Origin: Lentisphaeria bacterium
Lineage (GTDB): Bacteria > Verrucomicrobiota > Lentisphaeria > Oligosphaerales > Oligosphaeraceae
Direction of reading: 5' to 3'
Length of the DNA: 64,000 nt
NCBI GenBank assembly: GCA_016287975.1
Contig: JAEEXV010000170.1
Location: 5,234-69,233 of the forward strand
Part shown: one piece after another, positions 1 to 8,450 of the stretch
Layout: each line of letters starts with the position of its first letter
How positions within the stretch are numbered: the first letter of the stretch is position 1
Position numbers and translations under genes: made by a program
The notes under the pieces: generated by a model
The model's input: only the letters and a program-made list of their open reading frames with translations
Told to the model about the DNA's origin: nothing
Databases searched by the model: none

Positions 1-2791
1 GGGGGTTGAAGTCTTGGGCTTCGAGGAGCAGCGTTCCGGCGGGGGCGCCGGTCGCGCAGTCTTGGATGGGGAAGGCGAGGGAATGTTCGGAGCGCGGGGT
101 GGCGTTTTCCGCCGAATATCCCCATGAGCGGAGGAGCCAGCCGAGTTTCAGGCTGGGGGTATCGTTCTTTTGGGCGTTGTCGAGGGGGACGCGGATTTTC
201 TCGAAGTGCGTGCCGTCGCATTCTTCGTGCTGGCAGCGGAAGTCGAAGACAACGCTCTTGTCCAGGGATTCCACCGAGGAGACCTGGTGGGTTTCGCCGC
301 CAAGGAGATTCTTCAGAGCCTTTGGATCGCGGGAGAACTGGAGGTGGCCGTCCTTCCATTCGATGAGCAGGGCGCGGAGGTAGTCCCGGAGGAGTTCGGG
401 GAATTTGGCGGGCGCTTGCGGGGCGGCGGCCTTGGGCCCGAGCATTTCATCGAGGATATGGTTGGCGTTGTAGGCGGCGAGGGCCCAGACCTCCATTTCG
501 CCGAGGCGCTGGCCGCCGCCCAGGCGGCGGCCATGGATCGCCTGCCCCGTCTTGCTGCTGTAGAGATAGGAATCGCCGCCGCGGCGGGCCTGCTCCTTCA
601 GCATCGGGATGTGGGCGAGGCGGACGATGTGCTCGTAGCCGACCAGCACGGGGGAGAGGGTTTGCTTGCCGTCGGGCAGCGTCAGGCGGATTTTCCCGTA
701 GCGGTCGAGGCCGGATTCTTCCAGAAGCTGCTGGATTTTATCGTGGTCGAGGCGGTCGATGTCGGGATAGCCGCAGGGGCGCCGGTCGGACGGCGTGAGG
801 AATTCGGCATCCCGGTGATTGTGGTGCAGAAGCCATGCCAGGTGGGTTTCGAGGAGCTGCCCCGGATTCATTCGGGAGATGACGCCGTGCGGATTGAGCA
901 GGATTTCAATGGGGCGGTTCCGCCATTCGCCCAGTTCGGCCGCATCCGGCAGGCGCGGCATCTGTTCGTCGGGGAGAATCTGTCCGACGACGCCCTTGTT
1001 GCCGTGGCGCCCCATCAGCTTGTCGCCGAGACGGAGCGGGATCTGGAACTCGACTTCATAGGTGAAGACGCCGTCCATGTAAGGCTGCTTGCGCTGGAGG
1101 GCGATGGCGGCCACGAGACCCGGCGCGTCCTCCTCGTAGGAGACGGTGAAAGTTGTGCCGTCCTGGGTGCGGAATCTGGCGACGGGATCGCCGTGATGAA
1201 GAAGGGTGCCCTTGGGGACCATTCCTTCGACTAGATAGCCTGTACTGCAATCCTTGTCCAGTTCGACGCCGACGGGGATGGTCCGTGTGAAGCGCCTGGT
1301 GGCCTGGTGTCCAATCCCCATTTTGTCGGCGGCGCTTTCGCTGATGACGATGGCGTCCTCCATGTTCCAGCCTTTCCAGGGGAGATAGGCGGTCAGCAGA
1401 TCCACGCCGAGCTTGAGGGTGTCTCCGTCGTCGGGGAAGAGGCCAAGGCCTGCAAACGGTCGCATGAAGTCCGCCAGGGTCTTTTCGCCGCCGGAGAGGA
1501 CGGCGGGGGCCTCGCGGGCTGCGACCGGGAGGGCCTGGCGCAGATTTTTGGCGCCCATCATATTTCGGGCGCCGTCGTTGTGCGGGTAGAAGGGGATGAG
1601 GCCAGCGCCCCAGCCCAGTTGCGCCAGCGGGTCATTTTCGGGGGCGGGGCGGATGAGTCCCTGGGCATTGACGGTGGCGCCCTGTGCGAGCTGGAGGGCG
1701 AGGCCGACCCATTCGGACTCGGGGCTGTCCACGGGGCAGAGGCGGCCTTTGAACGACGGGTGGATCTGCCGGTAGGCCTCCGGAATGCTCTTGGCGGACT
1801 GTTGGGTGATGCGCAGGCGCTTCACATGGGTCAGGCGGGCCGCCAGTTCGAGGGCGTTCCGGGGCTCGACAAAGACCAGCCCGGCCTGCGAGGCATAGTG
1901 CGGGTTCTGGATGGGAATGAGGCTGTTTTGGAGGCGGGGGCGATCATGGGAGCGATCCTCCTGGAGGGCTTCCAGAAGTGCGTCGGGCCAGTAGCGGGCG
2001 TCCTTGGTCTGATCGCTGGCCATCTGGAAGAGCTGCCGTGCGAGCTGGAATTTGAGCCAGACGGGGAAGGTGATGAGGATGCGATGCTCCAGGTCGTCCA
2101 GGTCGGAGGCTCCTTTTTCCTCCTTTGGCAGGGAAGAAAGCAAGCCGAGCAAGTCTTTCCAGGTGTTCACCGTCTCCATCTTCACATCGGGATAGAGACC
2201 GGAGTTATTCTGGATGAACTCCTTGAGGAATGGGGGAATCTTCTTGGGCGTTCCTTTGCCGGCCTTTTGGGTGGACTTGCGGGAGCTTTCCTGTCCGGAT
2301 TCAACGCTTGCGGTGGGTGTCCCTGTTTTTTTGCCGGCCTTCTGGGTGGACTTTAGGAAGCCGCCGCCTGGCAGGCCGAGGCGCCATTCCAATTTCTGGC
2401 GCTGCTGCTCGTTCTGGCCTTCCTGTTGTGGAAGTCGGACCAGACGGAGGCCCGGCATTTCATCCAGCCAGGAGTTCCAGACCATGATTAAAGGGCGTTG
2501 GCTGTTTTCCTTGTGGCGAACAAACAGCCCCTCATAGGGGAGGAGGATTTGATCCACGTCGAAGGATTTGCCGAGGTCGTCGAATGTCAGGGTGATCTTG
2601 CCGTGTAGATCGGTGTTTTGGGCCAGCGCTTGGCGTGCGTCATCCTTGGTCGGCAGCGTGATGGCGCATTGGATGGAAGTGTGCAGCAGGTCGGTCAGGA
2701 GGCGGCTGGCTTCCTGGTTCCATTCCGCCGTCATGGATTCGGAAAAGAAGAGCCAGTTTGCGCGGGATTCGTCAGCGGAAGAGGTAGTCAT
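1..2791 (-). CDS. Compact RNA polymerase beta-subunit (RpoB) paralogue, 3' end outside window
   Basis: The visible 930 codons run without a stop from the ATG at 2791 to the left edge. RpoB hallmark motifs occur in order: GRLCPVDSPES (about residues 349-360, compare GRMCPIETPEG), a GAR.MMGA..RQALPV block, WNMEDAIVISE (compare YNFEDSILISE, keeping the Glu-Asp pair), GDKLMGRHGNKGVVGQILP (from residue 589, keeping both active-centre lysines), LNPHGVISRMNPGQLLETH and GGGQRLGEMEVWAL (Met766). Only about 240 residues separate the first and the GDK motifs, much less than in housekeeping RpoB, so lobe and flap parts are reduced. After the GEMEVWAL block the C-terminus is unlike normal RpoB. Residues about 150-185 are a Lys/Ser/Thr linker with a duplicated KSTQKAGK motif. 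No clear Shine-Dalgarno precedes the ATG. It is not in an rplL-rpoB-rpoC setting, so I take it as a second, specialised polymerase subunit; function is inferred. Confidence 0.85.
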   Translation of the reverse strand, partial: MTTSSADESRANWLFFSESMTAEWNQEASRLLTDLLHTSIQCAITLPTKDDARQALAQNTDLHGKITLTFDDLGKSFDVDQILLPYEGLFVRHKENSQRPLIMVWNSWLDEMPGLRLVRLPQQEGQNEQQRQKLEWRLGLPGGGFLKSTQKAGKKTGTPTASVESGQESSRKSTQKAGKGTPKKIPPFLKEFIQNNSGLYPDVKMETVNTWKDLLGLLSSLPKEEKGASDLDDLEHRILITFPVWLKFQLARQLFQMASDQTKDARYWPDALLEALQEDRSHDRPRLQNSLIPIQNPHYASQAGLVFVEPRNALELAARLTHVKRLRITQQSAKSIPEAYRQIHPSFKGRLCPVDSPESEWVGLALQLAQGATVNAQGLIRPAPENDPLAQLGWGAGLIPFYPHNDGARNMMGAKNLRQALPVAAREAPAVLSGGEKTLADFMRPFAGLGLFPDDGDTLKLGVDLLTAYLPWKGWNMEDAIVISESAADKMGIGHQATRRFTRTIPVGVELDKDCSTGYLVEGMVPKGTLLHHGDPVARFRTQDGTTFTVSYEEDAPGLVAAIALQRKQPYMDGVFTYEVEFQIPLRLGDKLMGRHGNKGVVGQILPDEQMPRLPDAAELGEWRNRPIEILLNPHGVISRMNPGQLLETHLAWLLHHNHRDAEFLTPSDRRPCGYPDIDRLDHDKIQQLLEESGLDRYGKIRLTLPDGKQTLSPVLVGYEHIVRLAHIPMLKEQARRGGDSYLYSSKTGQAIHGRRLGGGQRLGEMEVWALAAYNANHILDEMLGPKAAAPQAPAKFPELLRDYLRALLIEWKDGHLQFSRDPKALKNLLGGETHQVSSVESLDKSVVFDFRCQHEECDGTHFEKIRVPLDNAQKNDTPSLKLGWLLRSWGYSAENATPRSEHSLAFPIQDCATGAPAGTLLLEAQDFNP

Positions 2792-3362
2792 AATGGGAGA
2801 ACGTTGATAGAAAGGACGATGCCGGTTGCCGCCACGCCAGAAAGACCTACGCAGGGGGGACGGAAGACAATCCGGCACAAAATATAACACAGGAAAAACG
2901 TCTTGCCGTATGATGGCGACGCGCCATCCTTCATGTGGCAAATGGCATAGAGGCATTCGCCGCCTTGTGGCTGGCGCCCGCCTCATGCCTTTGTCGTCTG
3001 GTTCTCTCTTCTGGTCGTGCCGGCTTGGCGGGCTGACCACATGCGCCCAGGCAAAAGGGCATCCCGGAAGGCAGCGCTTTCCCCGTCGGGGCGGAAAAGC
3101 GGATGGTCGCTTGTAAAACAACTGGATGAATGTAGATTAAAGGCCATTACGCAGTTGCCGAATGCCTTGTTCCCCAAGTTGTGCAGGTGGTGGAGAAACG
3201 GGCGAAGTCAGGAGACGCGAGACGGGTTCATTTGTTGACCCCCCATGGCCGATCTGCGTGGGGAACAGAGCGCCGCCAAAATTGGGGACTGCTTCCTGTT
3301 TTTGGGGCATTTGGCGCACGCGAATCGAGGCACCTGGCATTTTGCAACCGTTGGAACTCGTC
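2792..3362. other. Divergent intergenic region between the RpoB-like gene and the DHH gene
   Basis: No convincing gene is seen in this 571-bp gap. It holds AT-rich sequence near 2876-2892, whose minus strand contains TTATATTTT and could be the -10 region for the RpoB-like gene, and a terminal-inverted-repeat element at 3166-3272 (listed separately). Confidence 0.5.
3166..3272. repeat. TIR element E1 (about 107 bp)
   Basis: The left end reads CTTGTTCCCCAAG and the right end GCGTGGGGAACAGAGCG, an inverted pair of the island-wide GTTCCCCA/TGGGGAAC ends. It lies in the divergent promoter region between the RpoB-like gene and the DHH-Csx3 operon. No open reading frame lies inside. Confidence 0.6.
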
Positions 3363-4379
3363 ATGGATCCTTCTCAGCCTGCCGGTCAAATTGATTCATC
3401 GCTGCAAGGAAAGCTGGAGGCTCTGATATTGTCCAGCAGCCATATTGTGGTCACAGGGCACAAGTTTCCTGACGGCGATGCCGTCGGCGCGGCATTGGCA
3501 TTGCGGCGGCTGCTCTTGAATCAAGGGAAACATGTGGACGTGCTTCTATGCAAGTCCCATGTCGGGACGCCGCGGGTGCTAGAGGATTTTGACCGAATCA
3601 TTGATCTTCAAGAGTATGATTTTACGAATGAACCGGACTTGTTCATTTGCCTTGACTGTGCGGAGCCATCGCGCATTTGCGATGACCGGCTGCGGCATTG
3701 GATTGGCAGGGTCCCCACGGTGGATATCGATCATCACGGCAAGATCTTGTTCGGTGATGTGAACTATGTGGTAAAGGACTATTCCAGCACCGGCGAGCTT
3801 GTTTTCAATCTTGCGAAATGCTTCGGATGGCGGTTGGATCGGCAAACGGCAGAGGCCTTGTGGGTTTCAATCGCCACAGACACGAACCGGTTTTCAAGGG
3901 GAATTCAACCGTCGACATTCATGTGCGCCGCGGAATTGCTTTCGTTGGGAATCCGTGCCACATGGCTGAATGACGAGCTTTTCCTGCAGGAACCCGCCAA
4001 TGTGTTCGCGCTGCGGAAACGTGCGATCAACTCACTTGAGCTTTGGCGCGAAGGCATTGTCGCCGCCATCTCTTTGACCCCGGAGGACTTTGCCGAGACC
4101 CAATGTGCCAAGCAGGACACGGAGGACTTCCCGAATATTCCCCTGTCCATAAGAGGGGCGAAAATCGCCGTTTTCATCTATCCCCTGCCGGCGGGCGGGG
4201 ATGAAATCAGGATCAGCCTGCGGAGCCGCCAGGGCGCGCCCGTCACGGCACGACAAATCGCGGAACATTTTGGCGGGGCAGGACACGAGCATTCAGCGGG
4301 TGCAGTCTTTGTCGGGACGGTCGAGGCTTGTAAAAAGGCGGTGCGTTCATTCATAGAAAAGGGAAACTTCCATGAATAG
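3363..4379 (+). CDS. DHH-DHHA1 family phosphoesterase (NrnA-like)
   Basis: This 338-residue protein has the full DHH architecture: an N-terminal HKFPDGDAVGA motif (HxxPDxDA, residues 33-43), a DIDHH motif at 121-125 and a DHHA1-type GGAGHEHSAG motif near the C-terminus. The length is typical of NrnA-type nano-RNase/pAp phosphatases, and relatives also hydrolyse cyclic or linear oligonucleotides. The metal-binding Asp/His residues all look present. The ATG at 3363 is chosen because the reading frame upstream crosses a TIR element. The stop codon overlaps the start of the next gene by 8 bp, so the two are probably translated together. I infer a role in degrading a nucleotide signal or short RNA made or sensed by the partner; a housekeeping role remains possible. 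Confidence 0.85.
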   Translation: MDPSQPAGQIDSSLQGKLEALILSSSHIVVTGHKFPDGDAVGAALALRRLLLNQGKHVDVLLCKSHVGTPRVLEDFDRIIDLQEYDFTNEPDLFICLDCAEPSRICDDRLRHWIGRVPTVDIDHHGKILFGDVNYVVKDYSSTGELVFNLAKCFGWRLDRQTAEALWVSIATDTNRFSRGIQPSTFMCAAELLSLGIRATWLNDELFLQEPANVFALRKRAINSLELWREGIVAAISLTPEDFAETQCAKQDTEDFPNIPLSIRGAKIAVFIYPLPAGGDEIRISLRSRQGAPVTARQIAEHFGGAGHEHSAGAVFVGTVEACKKAVRSFIEKGNFHE

Positions 4380-7062
4380 CGATGTGATTCCAAACGCCGT
4401 CCTTCCCGGGCGCAGATTTTTCCTCATGGAAGAGGCGGTCGAAGGACTGTCCATCGACCTGACGGGCGCGGGCGGCTTTCAAATGCCAGAAGACGCCTAC
4501 AGTCAGATATTTGACCTCCGCGAAACGGTCGCTGGACGGGATGTCATTCTCACCGGAATCGGGGCGCGGCCGGTTCATTTTGCGCTTGGATACTACCTGA
4601 CTCTCTTTGGCGCGCGCGCCATCACATGCAGGAGTGGAGGACCGCATCATTCTTCATTCTCCATCAAGCGGGCAGATGAGCGTGCGTGCCAGCGGAAGAG
4701 GTGGTATGCCTTTTCTTCAGACGGTCCGTTGGATGTGCTCCATGTCGCCGCCAATGCTCCCGATGGAGAATGGGACGTGGATGAGGCTGCCGATCTTGAA
4801 GTCCCCGGGGAAATGCCGTCGCCGCAACACCCAGACAGGCCATTGTGCATTTCCGGCGCTGGCGGCTCTTTCGGATACGCCGCCTTGGGCGTCTATGCCG
4901 CCCTGGCCGGAAAAAACGACATCCGCCTGAAGCAGGAATCCGGCCCGCTTGAATATGTTTTTTCGCCGGAATTCGCGGGGTCGTTCAATCCTGAGGCTGG
5001 TTCCAGGAATGGTTTTGTCGTGGGGATACTTGGAGACCCAGGCAGCGGGAAGTCCGTTTTTTCAAAATCATTCGGCAAATGCCTGAGCGGTTTGTTTCCG
5101 AACTGGTGCAGAATCTGGGCATGCGGTTGGGAGGCCGGCGCCAAGGATGCCCCCACGCGCGGAAATGGTCTCCGGAAACGCAAGGGGGATGTCGGGACGG
5201 CGGAGCGCATCATTCGGACTATGCAGAGGCTGAAACAGAGCCAGGATATTGCCATCGTCGATCTGCCCGCCGAAAGCCATCCTGGCGGGGAGGTATTTCC
5301 CCGGCCGCCCCTCATGCCAAAGGACGGCGATTGCCCGGAAATGTTGAAAGCCTGCGATGCGTTCATCATAGTCTACCGCAAGGACAGACCAGAATCATTG
5401 GAAGCCTGGCGTGATGCCTTGTCGGCATTTGGCCTGGCCGGCAAAGTGGTTGCCGGCTTTGCTTCCACAACCCCCGGCGGACCGGTTCGTATTTCAGGGG
5501 TCTCGCGGAATGCGTCCGGGATGTTTCAGGCGGAAATCGCAGGACTGGCTTGCCGGCAGGAGCAATCTCGTCTGGTCTTTGAAATGAAGGAGAACCTGGC
5601 GGATTTCTGCCGGTTCATTTCCTATCACAACGTCATTGCCGCGGCAAGAGCCGGGGTGGTCAAGTCTTTCCTGACAGGCGTCAAAGGAACGAGATACGGG
5701 GCGGCGGCAAGGTCCGCGGCAACCGGTCGCATTTTTTCGGCTGGCCAGTATTCTTCCTATAACCATTCAACGAATATACATGCGGAAATGGGGGCGCTGT
5801 ATCAGGCGACAATGGCCGGCGAACCGGATGTCGATGTGTTGTGTGTCGCCTGTTCCAATGAAGAATCGGCGATTCCCTGCGGCGTATGCCGGCAGGTGAT
5901 GATAGAGCATAGCCAGCGTACGCATCGTGATTTTGATGTGGTTCTGACGACGCCGCGGGGTGAAACCAAGATCATGAAGGTGTCCGAACTACTTCCAGAG
6001 GCGTGGAGCGCGGTCAGGCAAACCAGTGGTTCTGGCAATGCAAGGGTCTTGAAACTCAGTGACGCCCTGTTTGATGATTCACACTGCATGACCGGCGGCT
6101 ATTGCCTGGATTTAAACCTCCAGGGCAGGAAAGCGTTGGATTTGGTCTGGGACGGGAGATTTATGCAGGGCTGCATGCTTGTCAAGAGGAAATATGAGTG
6201 GCAAGGGGATGATGCGTGGGTGAAGATTCCCCACGCTTTCACAGAGGCGGCAAAATACCAGAAATACTTGATTGACAATGCGCTTAATTCCGCCTTGTTT
6301 CCGGAGGACGCCATTCTGGGCACGACGGGAGGAGTCCGCTTCAAGAATCCCGAACGGGTGTCTCCCGTTTTCCTGCCTGAGGCCCTGATCGGACCGCTGA
6401 ATGAACTTGTCTTCTTGCCTGCCGGCCTTGACGTGCAACGGAATGCGTATATAACCAATTCAAGGCTCCTGAATCTTCACCGTCCGGATTCCGACTACGA
6501 CTTGCTGGTGACGGGCTTGCCGGAGGAAATCCAAAAACTGCGCGAACGACTGTCATTGAACTTACGGCGTGGCGTTTTCAAGGTCTCCAGTAAATCGGGA
6601 AGCTGGAAATGCATCAAAGAGGCATTTCCCGGTGGAACCGACGACGGCGGCGGCAAGATCATTTCCGAATGCCGCTACTGCGAAACATTTCTGTTTCAGG
6701 ACATCCAGATCTCGCTGATGTATTCGCCGGATCCCGAAAGCCAGCCGTTGGCCTTCAACCGCGATGCCTCGCTGCATGGAAGAATCCAGGTCAGCGGAGT
6801 CATTGCCGCCGCGGATTCAGCCTGCTACAAGCGCTCCGAATGCTGGATCGCCGCAGAGGACGGCACGACATACCGGGTGCTTTGCTACCACAAGATCGGG
6901 AATATGCTGAAGAACGGTGACCGGGTCGCCATCGGCGGATACCTCGTGGTCGACTCCCCTGCGGTGCAAGAGACCCGCCCGGGCATCGAATCCAGGCAGG
7001 AGCCGAGACGCACGATCCTGCTGTCGTCTTTTTTCACGGACAAGATCGTTTGGTTCAAATGA
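4372..7062 (+). CDS. Multidomain fusion: two Csx3-like units, P-loop NTPase, cytidine deaminase-like domain, nucleotidyltransferase
   Basis: The 896-residue product appears to be a chain of nucleotide-handling domains. Residues about 20-90 and 155-200 each carry a Csx3-like pattern (DVILTGIGARPVHFALGYY and LCISGAGGSFGYAALGVY; Csx3 is a CRISPR ring nuclease). A Walker A motif GDPGSGKS follows at 221-228; Csx3-ATPase fusions are known. A complete cytidine-deaminase zinc site is seen as HAE (470-472) and PCGVC (502-506). Near residues 695-712, NSRLLNLHRPDSDYDLLV resembles a pol-beta type nucleotidyltransferase active site. The last about 120 residues could be an OB-like beta domain. It overlaps the DHH gene by 8 bp. 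Each catalytic motif is visible; the Csx3 and NTase assignments are by pattern only. I know of no described protein with this exact order. It might sense and destroy, or edit, nucleotide signals. Confidence 0.75.
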   Translation: MNSDVIPNAVLPGRRFFLMEEAVEGLSIDLTGAGGFQMPEDAYSQIFDLRETVAGRDVILTGIGARPVHFALGYYLTLFGARAITCRSGGPHHSSFSIKRADERACQRKRWYAFSSDGPLDVLHVAANAPDGEWDVDEAADLEVPGEMPSPQHPDRPLCISGAGGSFGYAALGVYAALAGKNDIRLKQESGPLEYVFSPEFAGSFNPEAGSRNGFVVGILGDPGSGKSVFSKSFGKCLSGLFPNWCRIWACGWEAGAKDAPTRGNGLRKRKGDVGTAERIIRTMQRLKQSQDIAIVDLPAESHPGGEVFPRPPLMPKDGDCPEMLKACDAFIIVYRKDRPESLEAWRDALSAFGLAGKVVAGFASTTPGGPVRISGVSRNASGMFQAEIAGLACRQEQSRLVFEMKENLADFCRFISYHNVIAAARAGVVKSFLTGVKGTRYGAAARSAATGRIFSAGQYSSYNHSTNIHAEMGALYQATMAGEPDVDVLCVACSNEESAIPCGVCRQVMIEHSQRTHRDFDVVLTTPRGETKIMKVSELLPEAWSAVRQTSGSGNARVLKLSDALFDDSHCMTGGYCLDLNLQGRKALDLVWDGRFMQGCMLVKRKYEWQGDDAWVKIPHAFTEAAKYQKYLIDNALNSALFPEDAILGTTGGVRFKNPERVSPVFLPEALIGPLNELVFLPAGLDVQRNAYITNSRLLNLHRPDSDYDLLVTGLPEEIQKLRERLSLNLRRGVFKVSSKSGSWKCIKEAFPGGTDDGGGKIISECRYCETFLFQDIQISLMYSPDPESQPLAFNRDASLHGRIQVSGVIAAADSACYKRSECWIAAEDGTTYRVLCYHKIGNMLKNGDRVAIGGYLVVDSPAVQETRPGIESRQEPRRTILLSSFFTDKIVWFK

Positions 7063-7075
7063 TATCTTAATACTC

Positions 7076-7120
7076 GGTTTTCCCATACGGGGCGGCGATT
7101 GCCGCCCCTCTTTGGGAACA
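7076..7120. repeat. TIR element E2, short perfect hairpin (possible terminator)
   Basis: The sequence folds on itself: an 8-bp stem GGGGCGGC/GCCGCCCC with a GATT loop, flanked by the outer pair TTTTCCCATA / TTTGGGAAC. It lies 14 bp after the stop of the Csx3 fusion gene and before the promoter of the VWA-NYN gene. It could end transcription of the upstream operon, although no T-tract follows. Its ends match the longer TIR elements of the island. Confidence 0.55.
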
Positions 7121-7159
7121 TTGCGTCCAGAAAAATATGCGAATTTGGGCGCGGGAGCC

Positions 7160-7186
7160 GGAAAATGGCGGGGATGCGCGCTTAAA
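7160..7186 (+). promoter_or_regulatory. GGAAAA-N15-CTTAAA promoter-like element (copy 3)
   Basis: GGAAAA at 7160-7165 and CTTAAA at 7181-7186 are separated by exactly 15 bp, as in four other copies in the island. The architecture resembles ECF-sigma promoters. It lies upstream of the VWA-NYN gene. Confidence 0.65.
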
Positions 7187-7232
7187 GGAGGTGATGACAG
7201 TTCCATGGCACACCAACCCTCAGGAGAATGAA

Positions 7233-8396
7233 ATGAATACCGAAGCAGAGATCTACGAAGCCGAAAACGGATCCGCCCTCATTTGCCGGAATGACATGCC
7301 GCATTGCGCGGTGGTGCTGGTGCTGGACACCTCGCACAGCATGTGGGGCAAGGGCCTCCGCGACCTGAAGCAGTCGCTGCGGGTCTTCCAGCAGACCTTG
7401 ATCGACACGAGTTTTGCGCAGGCGGAATTGGATTTGGCGGCGATCAGCATGGGCGAAAATCTTGGCGTGCTGGAAGAGTTCACGCCGTTCCGCGAATCCC
7501 GGCTCGCCTCGCTTGCCATCCGCCCCAAGGGCGACACCCCGATCGGCGCCGCCCTCTCCCTGGCACTGCAGATGCTTGCCGCGCAGAGCGAACAATATCG
7601 CCAGGCAGGGCGGCGCCAAGTCACTCCGCAACTGATTCTGCTTTCCGACGGCAAGGATTCCTCCGACGACTACACGGCGGTCGCCGCCGACATCCGGAAC
7701 GCCTGTGCCGCGGGCAAGCTGGTCTGCCACGCGATTGCGCTGGGCGATTCCCCAGACTGCGATGCACTGCGCCGGATCGCGGGCACGCAGATCGTCTTTC
7801 CGCAGCGCGGCGCCCTCTGCGACGCTTTTGCCGAGGTCGGGCAGACCATCTCCCAGACCTATGAAGCGGAGGCCAGCGAGACACCGGCCCCCGCCGCCCC
7901 CGCGCCAATGGCGCCGGCGGCGTCCGATGGCGTGACCGAGTATCTGCTGGACGGCTCCAACATCCTGTATTGGGATCGTTTCGGGAGCGGCATCACCCTG
8001 CGCTATGTCCTGGGCCTCGCGGATTACCTGGAGCGCCAGGGGTTGCGCTACCGCGTCTTCTTCGACGCCACCGCGCGCCATATCCTCGCCAAGCGGGACG
8101 CCGCGGAGGCGGCGCAGTACGAGGCGCTGCTTCGCGGGCGCCCGGAGCACTTCCTGCAGGTGCCTGCGGGGACGGCCGCCGACGCGGTGCTGCTGCATCT
8201 CGCGGACACGCAACCGGGCAGCGTGATCATTTCCAACGACCTCTTCCGCGACCACGCCGAGCAGTATCCGTGGCTCCATGAGAAAACGCAGCGGATCATC
8301 TCCGGCATGGTGCTCCAGGATGCCATCTTCTTCCCCTCGATTTCCCTGCAGATTCCAGTGGGGTCGCCGGAAAACCGCGCGGAGGCGTCCTTATAG
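7233..8396 (+). CDS. VWA domain fused to a NYN/Zc3h12a-type ribonuclease
   Basis: The 387-residue protein starts with a von Willebrand A domain whose metal site is complete: DTSHS (32-36), Thr102 in GDTP and Asp139 in LLSDG. An Ala/Pro-rich linker (about 216-232) leads to a C-terminal domain with LLDGSNIL (Asp240), VFFD (Asp278), Asp317 and ISNDLFRDH (Asp336, Asp340). This is the acidic pattern of Zc3h12a/NYN (PIN-like) RNases. VWA proteins of this kind work with a kinase and a PP2C phosphatase in TerY-P systems; the kinase is the next gene. The ATG at 7233 has an AGGAGA Shine-Dalgarno at 7222-7227. An in-frame ATG at 7194, directly after AAAGGAGGTG, is an alternative start. I infer an RNA-cleaving effector controlled through the VWA domain. 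Confidence 0.8.
   Translation: MNTEAEIYEAENGSALICRNDMPHCAVVLVLDTSHSMWGKGLRDLKQSLRVFQQTLIDTSFAQAELDLAAISMGENLGVLEEFTPFRESRLASLAIRPKGDTPIGAALSLALQMLAAQSEQYRQAGRRQVTPQLILLSDGKDSSDDYTAVAADIRNACAAGKLVCHAIALGDSPDCDALRRIAGTQIVFPQRGALCDAFAEVGQTISQTYEAEASETPAPAAPAPMAPAASDGVTEYLLDGSNILYWDRFGSGITLRYVLGLADYLERQGLRYRVFFDATARHILAKRDAAEAAQYEALLRGRPEHFLQVPAGTAADAVLLHLADTQPGSVIISNDLFRDHAEQYPWLHEKTQRIISGMVLQDAIFFPSISLQIPVGSPENRAEASL
8369..8395 (+). promoter_or_regulatory. GGAAAA-N15-CTTATA promoter-like element (copy 4)
   Basis: GGAAAA at 8369-8374 and CTTATA at 8390-8395 overlap the last codons of the VWA-NYN gene. The element lies 56 bp upstream of the kinase start, so the kinase can probably be transcribed on its own from the shared promoter type. 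Confidence 0.6.
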
Positions 8397-8450
8397 GGAG
8401 TGAACCGAACGAAACCATCCCACCATCACCCATCATAGGAGATCATCATT

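Noticed and set aside
170..2356. Two long plus-strand reading frames (354 and 349 codons) opposite the RpoB-like gene
   Set aside because: They are antisense shadows; the minus strand encodes clear RpoB motifs and the plus-strand frames have no ribosome sites or known domains.
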